Under the pieces are notes generated by a model that was given only the letters and a program-made list of their open reading frames with translations, was not told the DNA's origin and searched no databases. 64,000 nt of DNA. Source: an uncultured Bacteroidales bacterium (GTDB lineage: Bacteria > Bacteroidota > Bacteroidia > Bacteroidales > UBA932). Positions 17,758 through 25,877 of this stretch are shown here, piece by piece; position 1 is the first letter of the stretch; the number at the start of each line of letters is the position of its first letter. The position numbers and the translations under genes are program-made. The stretch covers positions 62,001-126,000 of the forward strand of contig CAKUXR010000001.1 of the NCBI GenBank assembly GCA_934700615.1, in the 5' to 3' direction.

Positions 17758-19293
17758 TTAGTCTTCGATATTCATTATGACATCCATGACGGACCCGTCA
17801 CGGTTCATTACGACACCTACGACCTTGTCTCCGAATGGAAGCGGATCAGGAGTTCCGATGTTCTTCAGAGCCAGATTCTTGAGATCATTGATATCTACAA
17901 TCTTCAATCCTGCAGCCCTCAAGCGCTCTGCAATCTCAGGACGACGAGGGTTGACAGCGATACCGTATTCAGTTACGACCACATCGACTGTCGAGCCCGG
18001 GGTGATAAGTGTGGTAACCTCATCCACAACGCAAGGGATACGGCCACGCATCAATGGGCAGACAATAATAGAGAGTGCTGAATCTGCAGCTGTATCAGGA
18101 TGTCCTCCGATAGCTCCTCTGATGACACCATCACTTCCGACAAGTACATTGATATTGAAGTTCACATCCACCTCGAGAGCGGAAAGGATAACTATATCAA
18201 GATAGTGGACTGCTGAACCAGGCTCATCTGCACTGGCATACTCATTGGCAGAAACACCCTTGTGGAACGGGTCATTCTTGATGGACTCGGCTGCAACCTT
18301 GTCGAATGACTGAACGTCGATCAGGCGACCGATGAGGCCTTCCTCATGCATCTTTACCATGTGGGCTGTGATTCCGCCAAGTGCAAAGCTTGCATGGATG
18401 CCACGTTTGAGCATTTCCTCACGGATATATTTCACGGCTGCGAGTGATGCTCCGCCGGAACCTGTCTGGATAGAAAACCCTTCCTTGAAATAACCGCTGT
18501 TGATAATCACCTTCGCGGCATTCATTGCGAGCAGGATATCACGAGGGTTCTTGGTGTCACGGATGGCACCTGAAGATATCTTGGATGAATCACCTACTGA
18601 ATCTACGAGGACAACGTAATCCACGTCGTGCTCCGAGATAGAGTTAGGAGTATTCGGATAGTCAACGAGGTCGTCAGTGATAATCACGACCTTATCCGCG
18701 TTCTGGGCGTCAGGTTTTGCGTAACCGAGTGAACCACAGATAGATTTTGCATTTGGAGAGCGTGAGTAACCGCTGGCATTACCAGCAGGGTCACAGGCTG
18801 ATGCTGCGAGGAACGCCACATCAATGTGCAGATCGCCATTGGCAATGGCACTGCCTCGTCCTCCGTGGCTGCGGAAGATTACAGGCTCCTTCATCAGGCC
18901 GTGAGAAATCTCTTTTGCGAGTTCGCCGCGGAGACCTGAAGTGGAAATCTTGGTAATCACGCCGTTCTTGATATGGTCGATAAGCGGTGCGTGGACGTCT
19001 GAAAGGCTGGAAGCCGCGAGGTGGAGGTTCTTGAATCCCATCTCGGCGAGTTTGCCGACAACCATGTTCACAACCTTGTCACCTCCTCTGAAGTGGTGGT
19101 GGAAAGAGATTGTCATTCCATCCTTAAGCCCGCTGAGCTTAATGGATTCTTCCAAGGTAACTACCTTAGAGTGAACCTTCTGAAGGTCCTTGCGGAAAGT
19201 AGTGTTCTTCGGTGTCTCACCTGCATACACTGACTTGCCCATTACTGCGGCTTCCTTACGTACAAGCGCAGCTCTATCTTTTATGCTACTCAT
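17758..19293 (-). CDS. citF: Citrate lyase alpha subunit (citrate CoA-transferase)
   Basis: Exchanges the acetyl group on the lyase carrier protein for citrate, forming citryl-ACP. I place the start at 19293 because an AAAGGAGG ribosome site ends 6 bases upstream; the ATG at 19299 touches that site. The protein (about 511 residues) has the CitF segments GMTISFHHHFRGGDKVVN and TGSGGASLAAVKYIREEM, and a C-terminal VVTEYGIAVNPRRPE. It overlaps the end of citE by 8 bases, so translation is coupled. Length is normal. Confidence 0.94.
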   Translation of the reverse strand: MSSIKDRAALVRKEAAVMGKSVYAGETPKNTTFRKDLQKVHSKVVTLEESIKLSGLKDGMTISFHHHFRGGDKVVNMVVGKLAEMGFKNLHLAASSLSDVHAPLIDHIKNGVITKISTSGLRGELAKEISHGLMKEPVIFRSHGGRGSAIANGDLHIDVAFLAASACDPAGNASGYSRSPNAKSICGSLGYAKPDAQNADKVVIITDDLVDYPNTPNSISEHDVDYVVLVDSVGDSSKISSGAIRDTKNPRDILLAMNAAKVIINSGYFKEGFSIQTGSGGASLAAVKYIREEMLKRGIHASFALGGITAHMVKMHEEGLIGRLIDVQSFDKVAAESIKNDPFHKGVSANEYASADEPGSAVHYLDIVILSALEVDVNFNINVLVGSDGVIRGAIGGHPDTAADSALSIIVCPLMRGRIPCVVDEVTTLITPGSTVDVVVTEYGIAVNPRRPEIAERLRAAGLKIVDINDLKNLALKNIGTPDPLPFGDKVVGVVMNRDGSVMDVIMNIED

Positions 19294-20179
19294 AAACATC
19301 CTCCTTTGTTAAAATGCCTGATGCGATGGCAAGGTCAATGGTACGCTGTGCCCTGATTACGACAGGACGGTCGACCATCTTGCCGTTTACGGCAATTACG
19401 CCTGAGCCGCGTTTCTCGGCTTCCTTGATGGCTGCAATGATCTTCTTTGCCTTCTCGATAGCCTTCTCGGTCGGCGCAAATACCTCATTCACAATCTGAA
19501 TCTGACGAGGGTTGATGATGGATTTGCCGTCGAATCCGAGGGTCTTGATGAGTTCAACCTCCTTGCGGAATGTCTCCATGTCATCAAGGTTTGAATATAC
19601 GGTATCGAGTGCATCGATGCCGGCAGCTCTGGCAGCCACTACGATTGTCTCGCGGGCGTAAAGGAGCTCGGCTCCGCCCGGAGTACGCTGTGTCTTGAGG
19701 TTTGCGCAATAGTCCTCAGCTCCAAGTGCGATACCCATCATCCTCTTGGAAGCCTTGGCGATAGCGAATGCATTGCAGATTCCCTCGGCGCTTTCGATAG
19801 CTGCCATCATGCGGGTTCTGCCTACGCATCCGAGTTCTCTTTCCACTTTCTCTATCTCAGCCTCGAGTTCACGGACTTCGTCAGCCGTCTCGGTCTTAGG
19901 CATACGGATTACATGCACACCGGCCTTTACGACAGCCTCGACATCCTTGCGTCCGTAAGGAGTGCTGAGCGGATTTATACGTACGACCATTTCGGTGTCG
20001 CCGTAATCAATGGATTTCAATGCATTATAGACGAGCAGACGGGCTGCGTCCTTTTCTGCCATGGTAACGGAATCCTCGAGGTCGAGCATAATGGAGTCAG
20101 GACCGTAAATAAAGGCATCCTGCATCATTCCAGGGTTATTGCCCGGAACGAACATCATCGTTCTTCTTAATCTTTCCAT
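19286..20179 (-). CDS. citE: Citrate lyase beta subunit (citryl-ACP lyase)
   Basis: Cleaves citryl-ACP to oxaloacetate and acetyl-ACP. The 297-residue protein begins RLRRTMMFVPGNNPGMMQDA and has DSIMLDLEDSVTMAEKDAAR, the HpcH/HpaI-aldolase-like metal site with acidic residues, and RTRMMAAIESAEGICNAFAIA. Length is normal. It is 12 bases after citD and overlaps citF by 8 bases. Confidence 0.95.
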   Translation of the reverse strand: MERLRRTMMFVPGNNPGMMQDAFIYGPDSIMLDLEDSVTMAEKDAARLLVYNALKSIDYGDTEMVVRINPLSTPYGRKDVEAVVKAGVHVIRMPKTETADEVRELEAEIEKVERELGCVGRTRMMAAIESAEGICNAFAIAKASKRMMGIALGAEDYCANLKTQRTPGGAELLYARETIVVAARAAGIDALDTVYSNLDDMETFRKEVELIKTLGFDGKSIINPRQIQIVNEVFAPTEKAIEKAKKIIAAIKEAEKRGSGVIAVNGKMVDRPVVIRAQRTIDLAIASGILTKEDVYE

Positions 20180-20191
20180 AACCGTAACTGA

Positions 20192-20470
20192 TTAAGCCCA
20201 AACATCTTTTCCTGTAGCACGTACAGCTGCTGCTGTAACTCTCGCGCGAATTGTGCAGTCGCGGGCACCTTTGTCCACTGCTTTGATGTCAGCATCTTCA
20301 AGACCGAAATCCTTAAGGGTCTCCTCAATGACCAGGCGAATCTGACGACCGAACTGAGCGGCTACAGAGCTGTCAAGGTCAATGTGCAAACCTTTTGTTT
20401 CCGCCGGTGCAATCTGAATCATAATGTCTCCAGATTCCAGTGTTCCGGCTACAGCATTTTTAACTTCCAT
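20192..20470 (-). CDS. citD: Citrate lyase gamma subunit (acyl carrier protein)
   Basis: Carries the phosphoribosyl-dephospho-CoA arm of citrate lyase. The 92-residue protein starts MEVKNAVAGTLESGDIMIQI; Ser14 in GTLESGD is the expected attachment site. Residues 25-92 follow the normal CitD pattern (LDSSVAAQFGRQI, ARVTAAAVRA). It is the first gene of the citrate run, about 165 bases behind a well-formed promoter. No CitAB sensor-regulator pair, citrate carrier or oxaloacetate decarboxylase is next to it. Confidence 0.94.
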   Translation of the reverse strand: MEVKNAVAGTLESGDIMIQIAPAETKGLHIDLDSSVAAQFGRQIRLVIEETLKDFGLEDADIKAVDKGARDCTIRARVTAAAVRATGKDVWA

Positions 20471-20638
20471 AGCGAAATATGCAATAATAAGTCATTAGTA
20501 TCCCTGAATAAACAGGAACGTGTTAATAATTATGTATCAATCTCAAACAAAACCCACCCTATGAGGCTACAATTTATAATATTTTCAGAAATAATCCAAA
20601 AAATCTTTAACCTTTCTGCGAGTAGTCCAAAGTTTTGC

Positions 20639-20670
20639 CAAAGTTAAGATACTTTTTTCAGTTGAGCAAA
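20639..20670 (-). promoter_or_regulatory. Promoter of the citrate lyase operon
   Basis: On the minus strand TTTG (20670-20667), 20 bases, then TAACTTTG (20646-20639), an exact fit to the Bacteroidota TTTG-N(17-23)-TAnnTTTG promoter. The leader to citD is about 160 bases. The rest of the 20471-20834 gap holds that leader and the terminator of the next gene; I see no other gene in it. Confidence 0.75.
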
Positions 20671-20733
20671 TTTCCGGCACTTTTTGGAGCAATAAAACAC
20701 GTGAACCACAATTGATTATAAATCACGCAAAAA

Positions 20734-20774
20734 GTCCGTTCCAGAGTTGTCATGTTCGCAACTCCGGAACGGAC
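20734..20774 (-). terminator. Rho-independent terminator of the GT2 gene
   Basis: A strong stem: GTCCGTTCC and GAGTTG on one side pair with CAACTC and GGAACGGAC on the other, with one mismatch. On the minus strand it is followed by TTTTT. Confidence 0.88.
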
Positions 20775-20834
20775 TATATCATTAAGTATCAGCATATCGG
20801 ACCCCGCGGTCCTGCAAGGCATTTTTCAGGACAA

Positions 20835-21644
20835 TCAGAAGCAGCGGAAACCGAATGCGGCAGCCGTGTTCATATAGAACTTCCTTGCGAGGTATGGAAT
20901 TATTCCAAAATTGTAGCCGACTCCGGGCACCGTAAGATTGTGCTCCTTGGAAAAGTCGCTTATGATGCTCTTGGAATGGGCCAGATCTCTCTTGCAGCGC
21001 TGCCTCCATGCCGGATCCGGTGTCGTGAGAATCGAATTGGCATTGACACGATAGGTATAGGCAGTGTTCGGTACGGTGACGACCTTGTCGGCATAGTAGA
21101 GCGCCTTGAATGAGAACGGCAGGTCCTCGATCAGGCGTCCGGCTTCGAAATAGAGGCGGTTCTCCACCAGCATTGACTTCCTGAAAAGATATCTCCAGAC
21201 ATAGCCCCATTTTCCGACCCAAGTGACTTTCATCTTGTCGCGGGCAGATGAGACGACTTTCTCCTCATCGAAAATCTGGCACTTGTATGCTTTCTTCTCA
21301 TTGATGATTCCCGAGCATGCAACATCCGCTCCAGTGTTACGCACCGCAGCAGCCATATTGATATAAAAATCCCGGCTGATGGCGTCATCTACATCCATGA
21401 AGTGGATATAGTCGCCGGTAGATTCTCTGATGCCGATATTTCTGGCTACGGAAAGTCCACGATTCTCGTCCAGAACTATCATTTTGACGGGATACTGAGA
21501 CGCAATCTCTGCAGATCTGTCACAGTTGCCGTCAATAACAACGATGATTTCCAGATTCTTATAACTCTGTGAAAGCAGATTCTCGAGACATCCGGAAATG
21601 TATTTCTCCCCTTTGTAACAAGGGACAATAACAGATATTTTCAT
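20835..21644 (-). CDS. Glycosyltransferase family 2 protein
   Basis: Transfers a sugar from a nucleotide donor to a cell-surface glycan acceptor at the inner face of the cytoplasmic membrane. The start at 21644 (MKISVIVPCYKG) is chosen because GT2 proteins begin at this strand; an upstream ATG at 21665 adds seven residues without homology. The nucleotide-binding start, the ENRGLSVARNIGI segment and the metal-binding DVDD (FMDVDDAISRDFY) are present. The protein has 269 residues. It lies downstream of the GT4 gene in the same direction, with the 167-bp palindromic repeat between them. Acceptor and sugar cannot be inferred. Confidence 0.9.
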   Translation of the reverse strand: MKISVIVPCYKGEKYISGCLENLLSQSYKNLEIIVVIDGNCDRSAEIASQYPVKMIVLDENRGLSVARNIGIRESTGDYIHFMDVDDAISRDFYINMAAAVRNTGADVACSGIINEKKAYKCQIFDEEKVVSSARDKMKVTWVGKWGYVWRYLFRKSMLVENRLYFEAGRLIEDLPFSFKALYYADKVVTVPNTAYTYRVNANSILTTPDPAWRQRCKRDLAHSKSIISDFSKEHNLTVPGVGYNFGIIPYLARKFYMNTAAAFGFRCF

Positions 21645-21747
21645 TAGCCTTGAAATGATTAGCACCTATATTCATTCAAGGTCAGGTTCAAGTACAGCGC
21701 AAAATTACAAAAAATTGCGACATTCCAACAATATTTTTCTATAATCG

Positions 21748-21914
21748 TTTAGTAAGCATGAAAAAATAAGTTGGTAAAGATTTGTGAAGGATTTTCGAGG
21801 ATAGATTTCTTTTCGAAGAAGGAGTGTACTGGACGTACACGACTGATGAGAAAAGGAATATAGACCGAAAAGACGAGCAAAGATTACCAAGTTATTTTTT
21901 AAGGATTACTTACT
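21748..21914. repeat. 167-bp imperfect palindromic repeat, copy 2
   Basis: Second copy of the element at 8853-9019, in the same plus-strand orientation, with the same AGTAAG ends and central GTGTAC/GTACAC hairpin. Its right end runs into the GT4 gene: the TAA stop codon (21910-21912) lies inside the terminal AGTAAGTAA of the element. Confidence 0.9.
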
Positions 21915-23004
21915 TTGCAACCAAATCTTCAAATAATTTCTTCCACTGCTCCATAGTCCTGTCAATGCTGTATTGCGCAGCAGTTTCCTTAGCCTTGGCG
22001 CCGAACTTCTTGCGCCTGTCAGCATCTGAAATCACATCGCACACCCTCCGGGCCAGCCCCTTGACATCGCCGGGTTTCACGAGATATCCGCTTTTTCCGT
22101 CAATGATAATCTCGGCCGGCCCCTTCGGGCAATCATAACTGACCATAGGCAAACCAGTCTCTACAGCCTCCAGAAGCACCATCGGGAATCCTTCGTATGC
22201 AGAACTCATAACAAGACATGAACTGTCAAGCATCTTCGAACGGATGTCACTGCTGCTGCCCATGAGCCTTACCTGACGGTCCAGTCCCAGACTTGTAATC
22301 TGTTTCTGCAATGATTCCTTCTGACTTCCATTGCCATAAATCTCCACAACCCAGTCCGGATATTCTTCAGCCACATATTTCCATGCGGCAACCAAGTCCC
22401 TGAAGTTCTTCTGAGATTCAAGTCTGCCGATTGCAATGCACTTCTCATTATCCAGAGCAGCAACCTCTTCAGACTTGAAAGTCAACGGATTATAGATACT
22501 GGTCACATTCGGCACAAATGGTTCCCAGTCTTTCTTGTCCGACTTGGTAAGCACGATGAACTTGTCCAGTTTCGCGGCCACCTTCTCAATTTGCCCTATA
22601 CGGAAACGCGCATAAAGATTCCCGAAGAAAGACCCTCCGTATTTGACGGCATACTTTTCATGTGAGAAATGGAATTCGGATACCTTTATGCTTCCGTCCG
22701 TACACGAAGGCAGACAGAAGATGTCCCTTCCGCCTACGGAAACGCAGATGTCAGGCCGGATTTCGCAAAGAATCCTGTTCAGTCTCCTGCCATAGACATG
22801 CAGCATGAATTTCTCGCTAACCCCGACATCATGCAGTTTAATCTTTTCACTCAGAGCGAAATGCGGGGCTCTCCCCTTCAAATCCGCAGTGATGATATGT
22901 ATGTCATAGCCATAGACATCAGCAAGATAGTTGGCCTTGATGCTCAGAACTCTTTCGATGCCTCCGAAAAGATGAAGTGAATGGATGCAGTATGCTATTC
23001 TCAT
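21910..23004 (-). CDS. Glycosyltransferase family 4 protein
   Basis: A 364-residue GT-B-fold glycosyltransferase for surface polysaccharide synthesis. The N-terminal half begins MRIAYCIHSLHLFGGIERV with the acceptor-side glycine pair, and the C-terminal half has IGRLESQKNFRDLVAAW and the EX7E donor site in SSAYEGFPMVLLEAVETGLPMV. Length is normal. The stop codon lies within the palindromic repeat. Its upstream region is shared with the divergent licD gene. Confidence 0.93.
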   Translation of the reverse strand: MRIAYCIHSLHLFGGIERVLSIKANYLADVYGYDIHIITADLKGRAPHFALSEKIKLHDVGVSEKFMLHVYGRRLNRILCEIRPDICVSVGGRDIFCLPSCTDGSIKVSEFHFSHEKYAVKYGGSFFGNLYARFRIGQIEKVAAKLDKFIVLTKSDKKDWEPFVPNVTSIYNPLTFKSEEVAALDNEKCIAIGRLESQKNFRDLVAAWKYVAEEYPDWVVEIYGNGSQKESLQKQITSLGLDRQVRLMGSSSDIRSKMLDSSCLVMSSAYEGFPMVLLEAVETGLPMVSYDCPKGPAEIIIDGKSGYLVKPGDVKGLARRVCDVISDADRRKKFGAKAKETAAQYSIDRTMEQWKKLFEDLVAK

Positions 23005-23106
23005 GGGTCAGTGTCATTAATTACCATCCCCAACTATCAGATTATCTGGTCAGTGAGTCGGGACGGGATGTTTCACTCTATATGAATATAGTTTCTTATT
23101 CCACCA

Positions 23107-23123
23107 CAAATTTAGTAAATTTG
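23107..23123. promoter_or_regulatory. Back-to-back -7 elements between GT4 and licD
   Basis: CAAATTTA (minus-strand TAAATTTG) at 23107-23114 and TAAATTTG at 23116-23123 abut around one base, forming a 17-bp near-palindrome. They could serve the GT4 gene and licD respectively, so the two could not easily be opened at once. No strong -33 boxes are seen. Confidence 0.5.
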
Positions 23124-23205
23124 TCAACAAAACAAGGCGTCAGGGAAACTTTTGACCAGACCACGGCCGCATACAACAATCAACCGATAACATTCAAGAC
23201 TATAT

Positions 23206-23988
23206 ATGAGAGCTCTCAGCCAGGATGAAATCCACTCATACCTTCTGAATATATTAAGAATTGTCGCTGACTTCTGCGACCGGAACGGACTGCGATACTC
23301 CATCGCCTACGGGACGCTTCTCGGCGCTGTCAGGCACAAAGGTTTCATTCCGTGGGACGATGACATTGACATAATGATGCCGAGACCCGACTTCACCAAG
23401 TTCGTCGCGACCTTCGGAAAAGAGCCGGACGCCAGATACAGATGCCTTTATCATACTGTCAATGACAAAGAATCTTTCTATCATTGTTTTGCCAAGGTCC
23501 ATGATTCCCACACTCTCAGCCAGCAGAACAGATTCGTGAAGTTCAAATTCGGCCTCAACATTGACATTTTCCCTATCGACGGCAAGCCTGACGACAAGAA
23601 GACTCAGGACAAGATCAGGAAGAATCTCACTTCATGGGCACATCGTCTGAACATCTGCGGCACAAGGTTCGACATTTTCAATTTCCACCAGCCGATAACG
23701 TCGAAGTTGGCGGCCCATATTCTCGGACGTGAATACTGGGGCAGGAAATGTGACAGCGTGCTGCTCTGCTATGATTTCGACAAATGCAAGATTGCGGGAT
23801 GCGGCTGGCGTGACGTGTTCGAGAAAAGCGTGTTCGAGAATTACATTGACATGGAATTCGAGGGGCAGCAGTTCAAGGCCATTGCCGCGTGGGACAGGTT
23901 TCTGAAAAACCAGTACGGGGATTATATGAAACTTCCGCCTGAGAACAAGCGGAAGAGTCATCATATACAAGCTTATTTGCTGAAATAG
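23206..23988 (+). CDS. LicD family phosphotransferase
   Basis: Member of the LicD family, which transfers phosphocholine or a related phospho-group onto surface glycans. The 260-residue protein has the defining nucleotidyltransferase-like segment YGTLLGAVRHKGFIPWDDDI at residues 38-57, then DIMMPRPDF and a later NIDIFPIDG. No licA/licB/licC choline uptake or activation genes are visible in the window, so the transferred group is unknown. Its last 16 bases overlap the end of the convergent GT2 gene. Confidence 0.9.
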   Translation: MRALSQDEIHSYLLNILRIVADFCDRNGLRYSIAYGTLLGAVRHKGFIPWDDDIDIMMPRPDFTKFVATFGKEPDARYRCLYHTVNDKESFYHCFAKVHDSHTLSQQNRFVKFKFGLNIDIFPIDGKPDDKKTQDKIRKNLTSWAHRLNICGTRFDIFNFHQPITSKLAAHILGREYWGRKCDSVLLCYDFDKCKIAGCGWRDVFEKSVFENYIDMEFEGQQFKAIAAWDRFLKNQYGDYMKLPPENKRKSHHIQAYLLK

Positions 23989-24974
23989 GCGCGTTTTATC
24001 TTGAAATTGAAGATTGCGGAAAATTTCATTGACCTGATGAATTTGTACGGGTCGCCAATCAATTTTTCCAGACGGCATCTGTGCTTGCGTCTCATGAGTT
24101 TCTTGTCTGCAGGCAGGAACGGCACCAGCATATCCCTGATTTTCAGCACATAACGTTCTATTCTTTCTGCCTCGACTCCGCTCCGGCTGACTTCCTTTGC
24201 CATCTGGGCACCGATTCTCAGCACGCGGTTCCTGAAGAATTCCTGACGCTGCGGAAGAAGATTTTGCGCAACGATATACTGATATCTTTCAATTTCCGAT
24301 GTGAGAAAGTCAATGCTGCGCTGGGGATTCACATGATGGTCAATGCTGCCCTCCCTCTGCCTGTAGTGGTACAGCGGTTTGCCGATTGCAACAATCTTGT
24401 CGGCATTGATGAACCATTTATAGACTGTAGCATGGTCCTCATACATTCTGGATGGCATTTTTTCCTTGAGGACTTCCTTCCTGTAGAGCTTGTTCCACAC
24501 ATAGCTGTGGATCTTGCGGTCTTCGAGGATAATGTCCAAAGCTTCATCACGTGTGTAGGTCACGATTCCGTGGCACGGCAGTTTCACTTTAGAACTGTTC
24601 CTGTATGCCTTGTAGATGCCGCATACTGCAATGTCCGCTCCTGAATCAATCAGGGTATGGTACAATGTTCCGAACATGTCCGGTTCTATCCAGTCATCAC
24701 TGTCGATAAAACCGATGATGTCGGCTTTTGCCATTCCGATTCCAAGGTTTCTGCTGTCTGAAAGACCGGTATTGGCCTTATGTACGACTCTGATACGGCT
24801 GTCTCTTGCCGCGTATTCATCGCAGATTGCCGGGCTATCGTCTGTCGAACCATCGTCAATGACAATGAGTTCCCACTCATGGAATGTCTGTGCCAGCATT
24901 GAATCAAGGCATTGACCCAGATACTTTCCTATATTATATACGGCTGTGATTACACTGATTTCAGGTTTTTCCAT
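23973..24974 (-). CDS. Glycosyltransferase family 2 protein
   Basis: A 333-residue GT2 enzyme with the start ISVITAVYNIGKYLGQCLDS, VIDDGSTDDSPAICDEYA, the ANTGLSDSRNLGI segment and the metal-binding DSDD (IGFIDSDDWIEPDMF). The C-terminal 100 residues are basic and amphipathic (KKLMRRKHRCRLEKLI), suggesting membrane contact. It faces licD and overlaps it by 16 bases at the 3' ends. Together with the other GT2, the GT4 and LicD it forms a small surface-glycan decoration cluster without a polymerase or flippase. Confidence 0.92.
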   Translation of the reverse strand: MEKPEISVITAVYNIGKYLGQCLDSMLAQTFHEWELIVIDDGSTDDSPAICDEYAARDSRIRVVHKANTGLSDSRNLGIGMAKADIIGFIDSDDWIEPDMFGTLYHTLIDSGADIAVCGIYKAYRNSSKVKLPCHGIVTYTRDEALDIILEDRKIHSYVWNKLYRKEVLKEKMPSRMYEDHATVYKWFINADKIVAIGKPLYHYRQREGSIDHHVNPQRSIDFLTSEIERYQYIVAQNLLPQRQEFFRNRVLRIGAQMAKEVSRSGVEAERIERYVLKIRDMLVPFLPADKKLMRRKHRCRLEKLIGDPYKFIRSMKFSAIFNFKIKRAYFSK

Positions 24975-25049
24975 ATTCGCATTTTAGTGTTGTAAATGTC
25001 ACTTCGCTTCGAAAATTGCAAACTTACGAAGAAATTTCCGGATTTTAAG

Positions 25050-25057
25050 TATCTTTG
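25050..25057 (+). promoter_or_regulatory. Candidate -7 element for the FKBP gene
   Basis: TATCTTTG fits TAnnTTTG and sits 34 bases before the ATG at 25092. It rules against the in-frame upstream ATG at 24996. Confidence 0.5.
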
Positions 25058-25091
25058 CAAACTCAAAAATAATGAAACCAGTATTTTAATC

Positions 25092-25697
25092 ATGGATAAG
25101 AACAGTTACGCATTGGGTATGAGCATTGCCCACAATATGCTCCAGTCAGGTGTCAAGGAAGTCTCTTTCGACGATTTCGTAGCAGGTCTCAAGGCAACAT
25201 TGACAAGAACAAAGCCTGCAATTTCTTACGAAGAGGCAAGTGATCTCCTCGACAAGTATTTCCAGCAGCTTCAGGAGAAGCAGGCTGCGGAACAGGCTGA
25301 GATTGCGGACGTTATGAAGAAAGAAGGCGAGGAGTTCCTTGCTGCCAATGCGAAGAAGGAAGGCGTTATCGTATTGCCTAGCGGATTGCAGTATAAGGTC
25401 ATCAAAGAGGGTGAGGGCCGCATGCCTGAGCTTACTGACAAGGTCAAGTGCCATTACGAGGGAACATTCGTGGACGGCGAGAAGTTCGACAGTTCTTATG
25501 ACCGTCATCAGCCTGCCGTTTTCGGTGTGAATCAGGTTATCCCGGGATGGACTGAGGCTCTCCAGCTTATGAGTGAGGGTTCTGTTTGGGAACTCTATAT
25601 CCCTTACAAGCTCGGTTATGGCGAGGCAGGTGCACAGGGTGCAATTCCTCCATACGCTGCTCTTGTATTCAAGGTAGAGCTTATCGAAGTTCTCTAG
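25092..25697 (+). CDS. FKBP-type peptidyl-prolyl cis-trans isomerase
   Basis: Folding helper that isomerises X-Pro bonds. From ATG 25092 the protein has 201 residues: an N-terminal helical dimerisation domain as in FkpA/Mip (MDKNSYALGMSIAHNML, then a Gln/Glu/Ala-rich helix to about residue 85) and a C-terminal FKBP domain (GLQYKVIKEGEGRMP, VKCHYEGTFVDGEKFDSSYD, VIPGWTEALQLMSEGSVWEL, GAIPPYAALVFKVELI). No signal peptide is visible from this start, so it appears cytoplasmic, unlike many FkpA relatives. It has its own promoter and terminator. Confidence 0.92.
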   Translation: MDKNSYALGMSIAHNMLQSGVKEVSFDDFVAGLKATLTRTKPAISYEEASDLLDKYFQQLQEKQAAEQAEIADVMKKEGEEFLAANAKKEGVIVLPSGLQYKVIKEGEGRMPELTDKVKCHYEGTFVDGEKFDSSYDRHQPAVFGVNQVIPGWTEALQLMSEGSVWELYIPYKLGYGEAGAQGAIPPYAALVFKVELIEVL

Positions 25698-25719
25698 GAA
25701 TACGTCAAACATAATTTAT

Positions 25720-25751
25720 CGGGGATCCGTTCTTGCGGGTCTCCGTTTTTT
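25720..25751 (+). terminator. Rho-independent terminator of the FKBP gene
   Basis: CGGGGATCCG and CGGGTCTCCG pair around TTCTTG with two G-T pairs, followed by TTTTTT. Confidence 0.85.
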
Positions 25752-25821
25752 ATTTGTTCCCAAGTCCACCGCCGCAAGCAAGGAAATGCAGGTGAGATCC
25801 TGTGATGGATTCCGAAACGAA

Positions 25822-25855
25822 ACGAGGCCCGGAAGTCAGTGCTTCCAGGCCTCGT
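25822..25855 (-). terminator. Stem-loop after fba
   Basis: ACGAGGCC-GGAAG pairs with CTTCC-GGCCTCGT around a six-base loop, 22 bases beyond the fba stop. No T-run follows on the minus strand. Confidence 0.7.
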
Positions 25856-25877
25856 CACCTATTTATGAACGCTCTGA

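Noticed and set aside
20471..20834. A small gene between citD and the GT2 gene
   Set aside because: Frames here are short, and the space is accounted for by the cit promoter, its leader and a rho-independent terminator.
21705..22138. Short open frames on both strands through the palindromic repeat, copy 2
   Set aside because: They run from the repeat into antisense of the GT4 gene or into non-coding DNA, and copy 1 breaks the same frames. The self-complementary structure explains the sequence conservation better than coding.
24996..25091. Upstream ATG for the FKBP gene
   Set aside because: It would place the -7 element TATCTTTG inside the coding region and adds 32 residues unlike the family.
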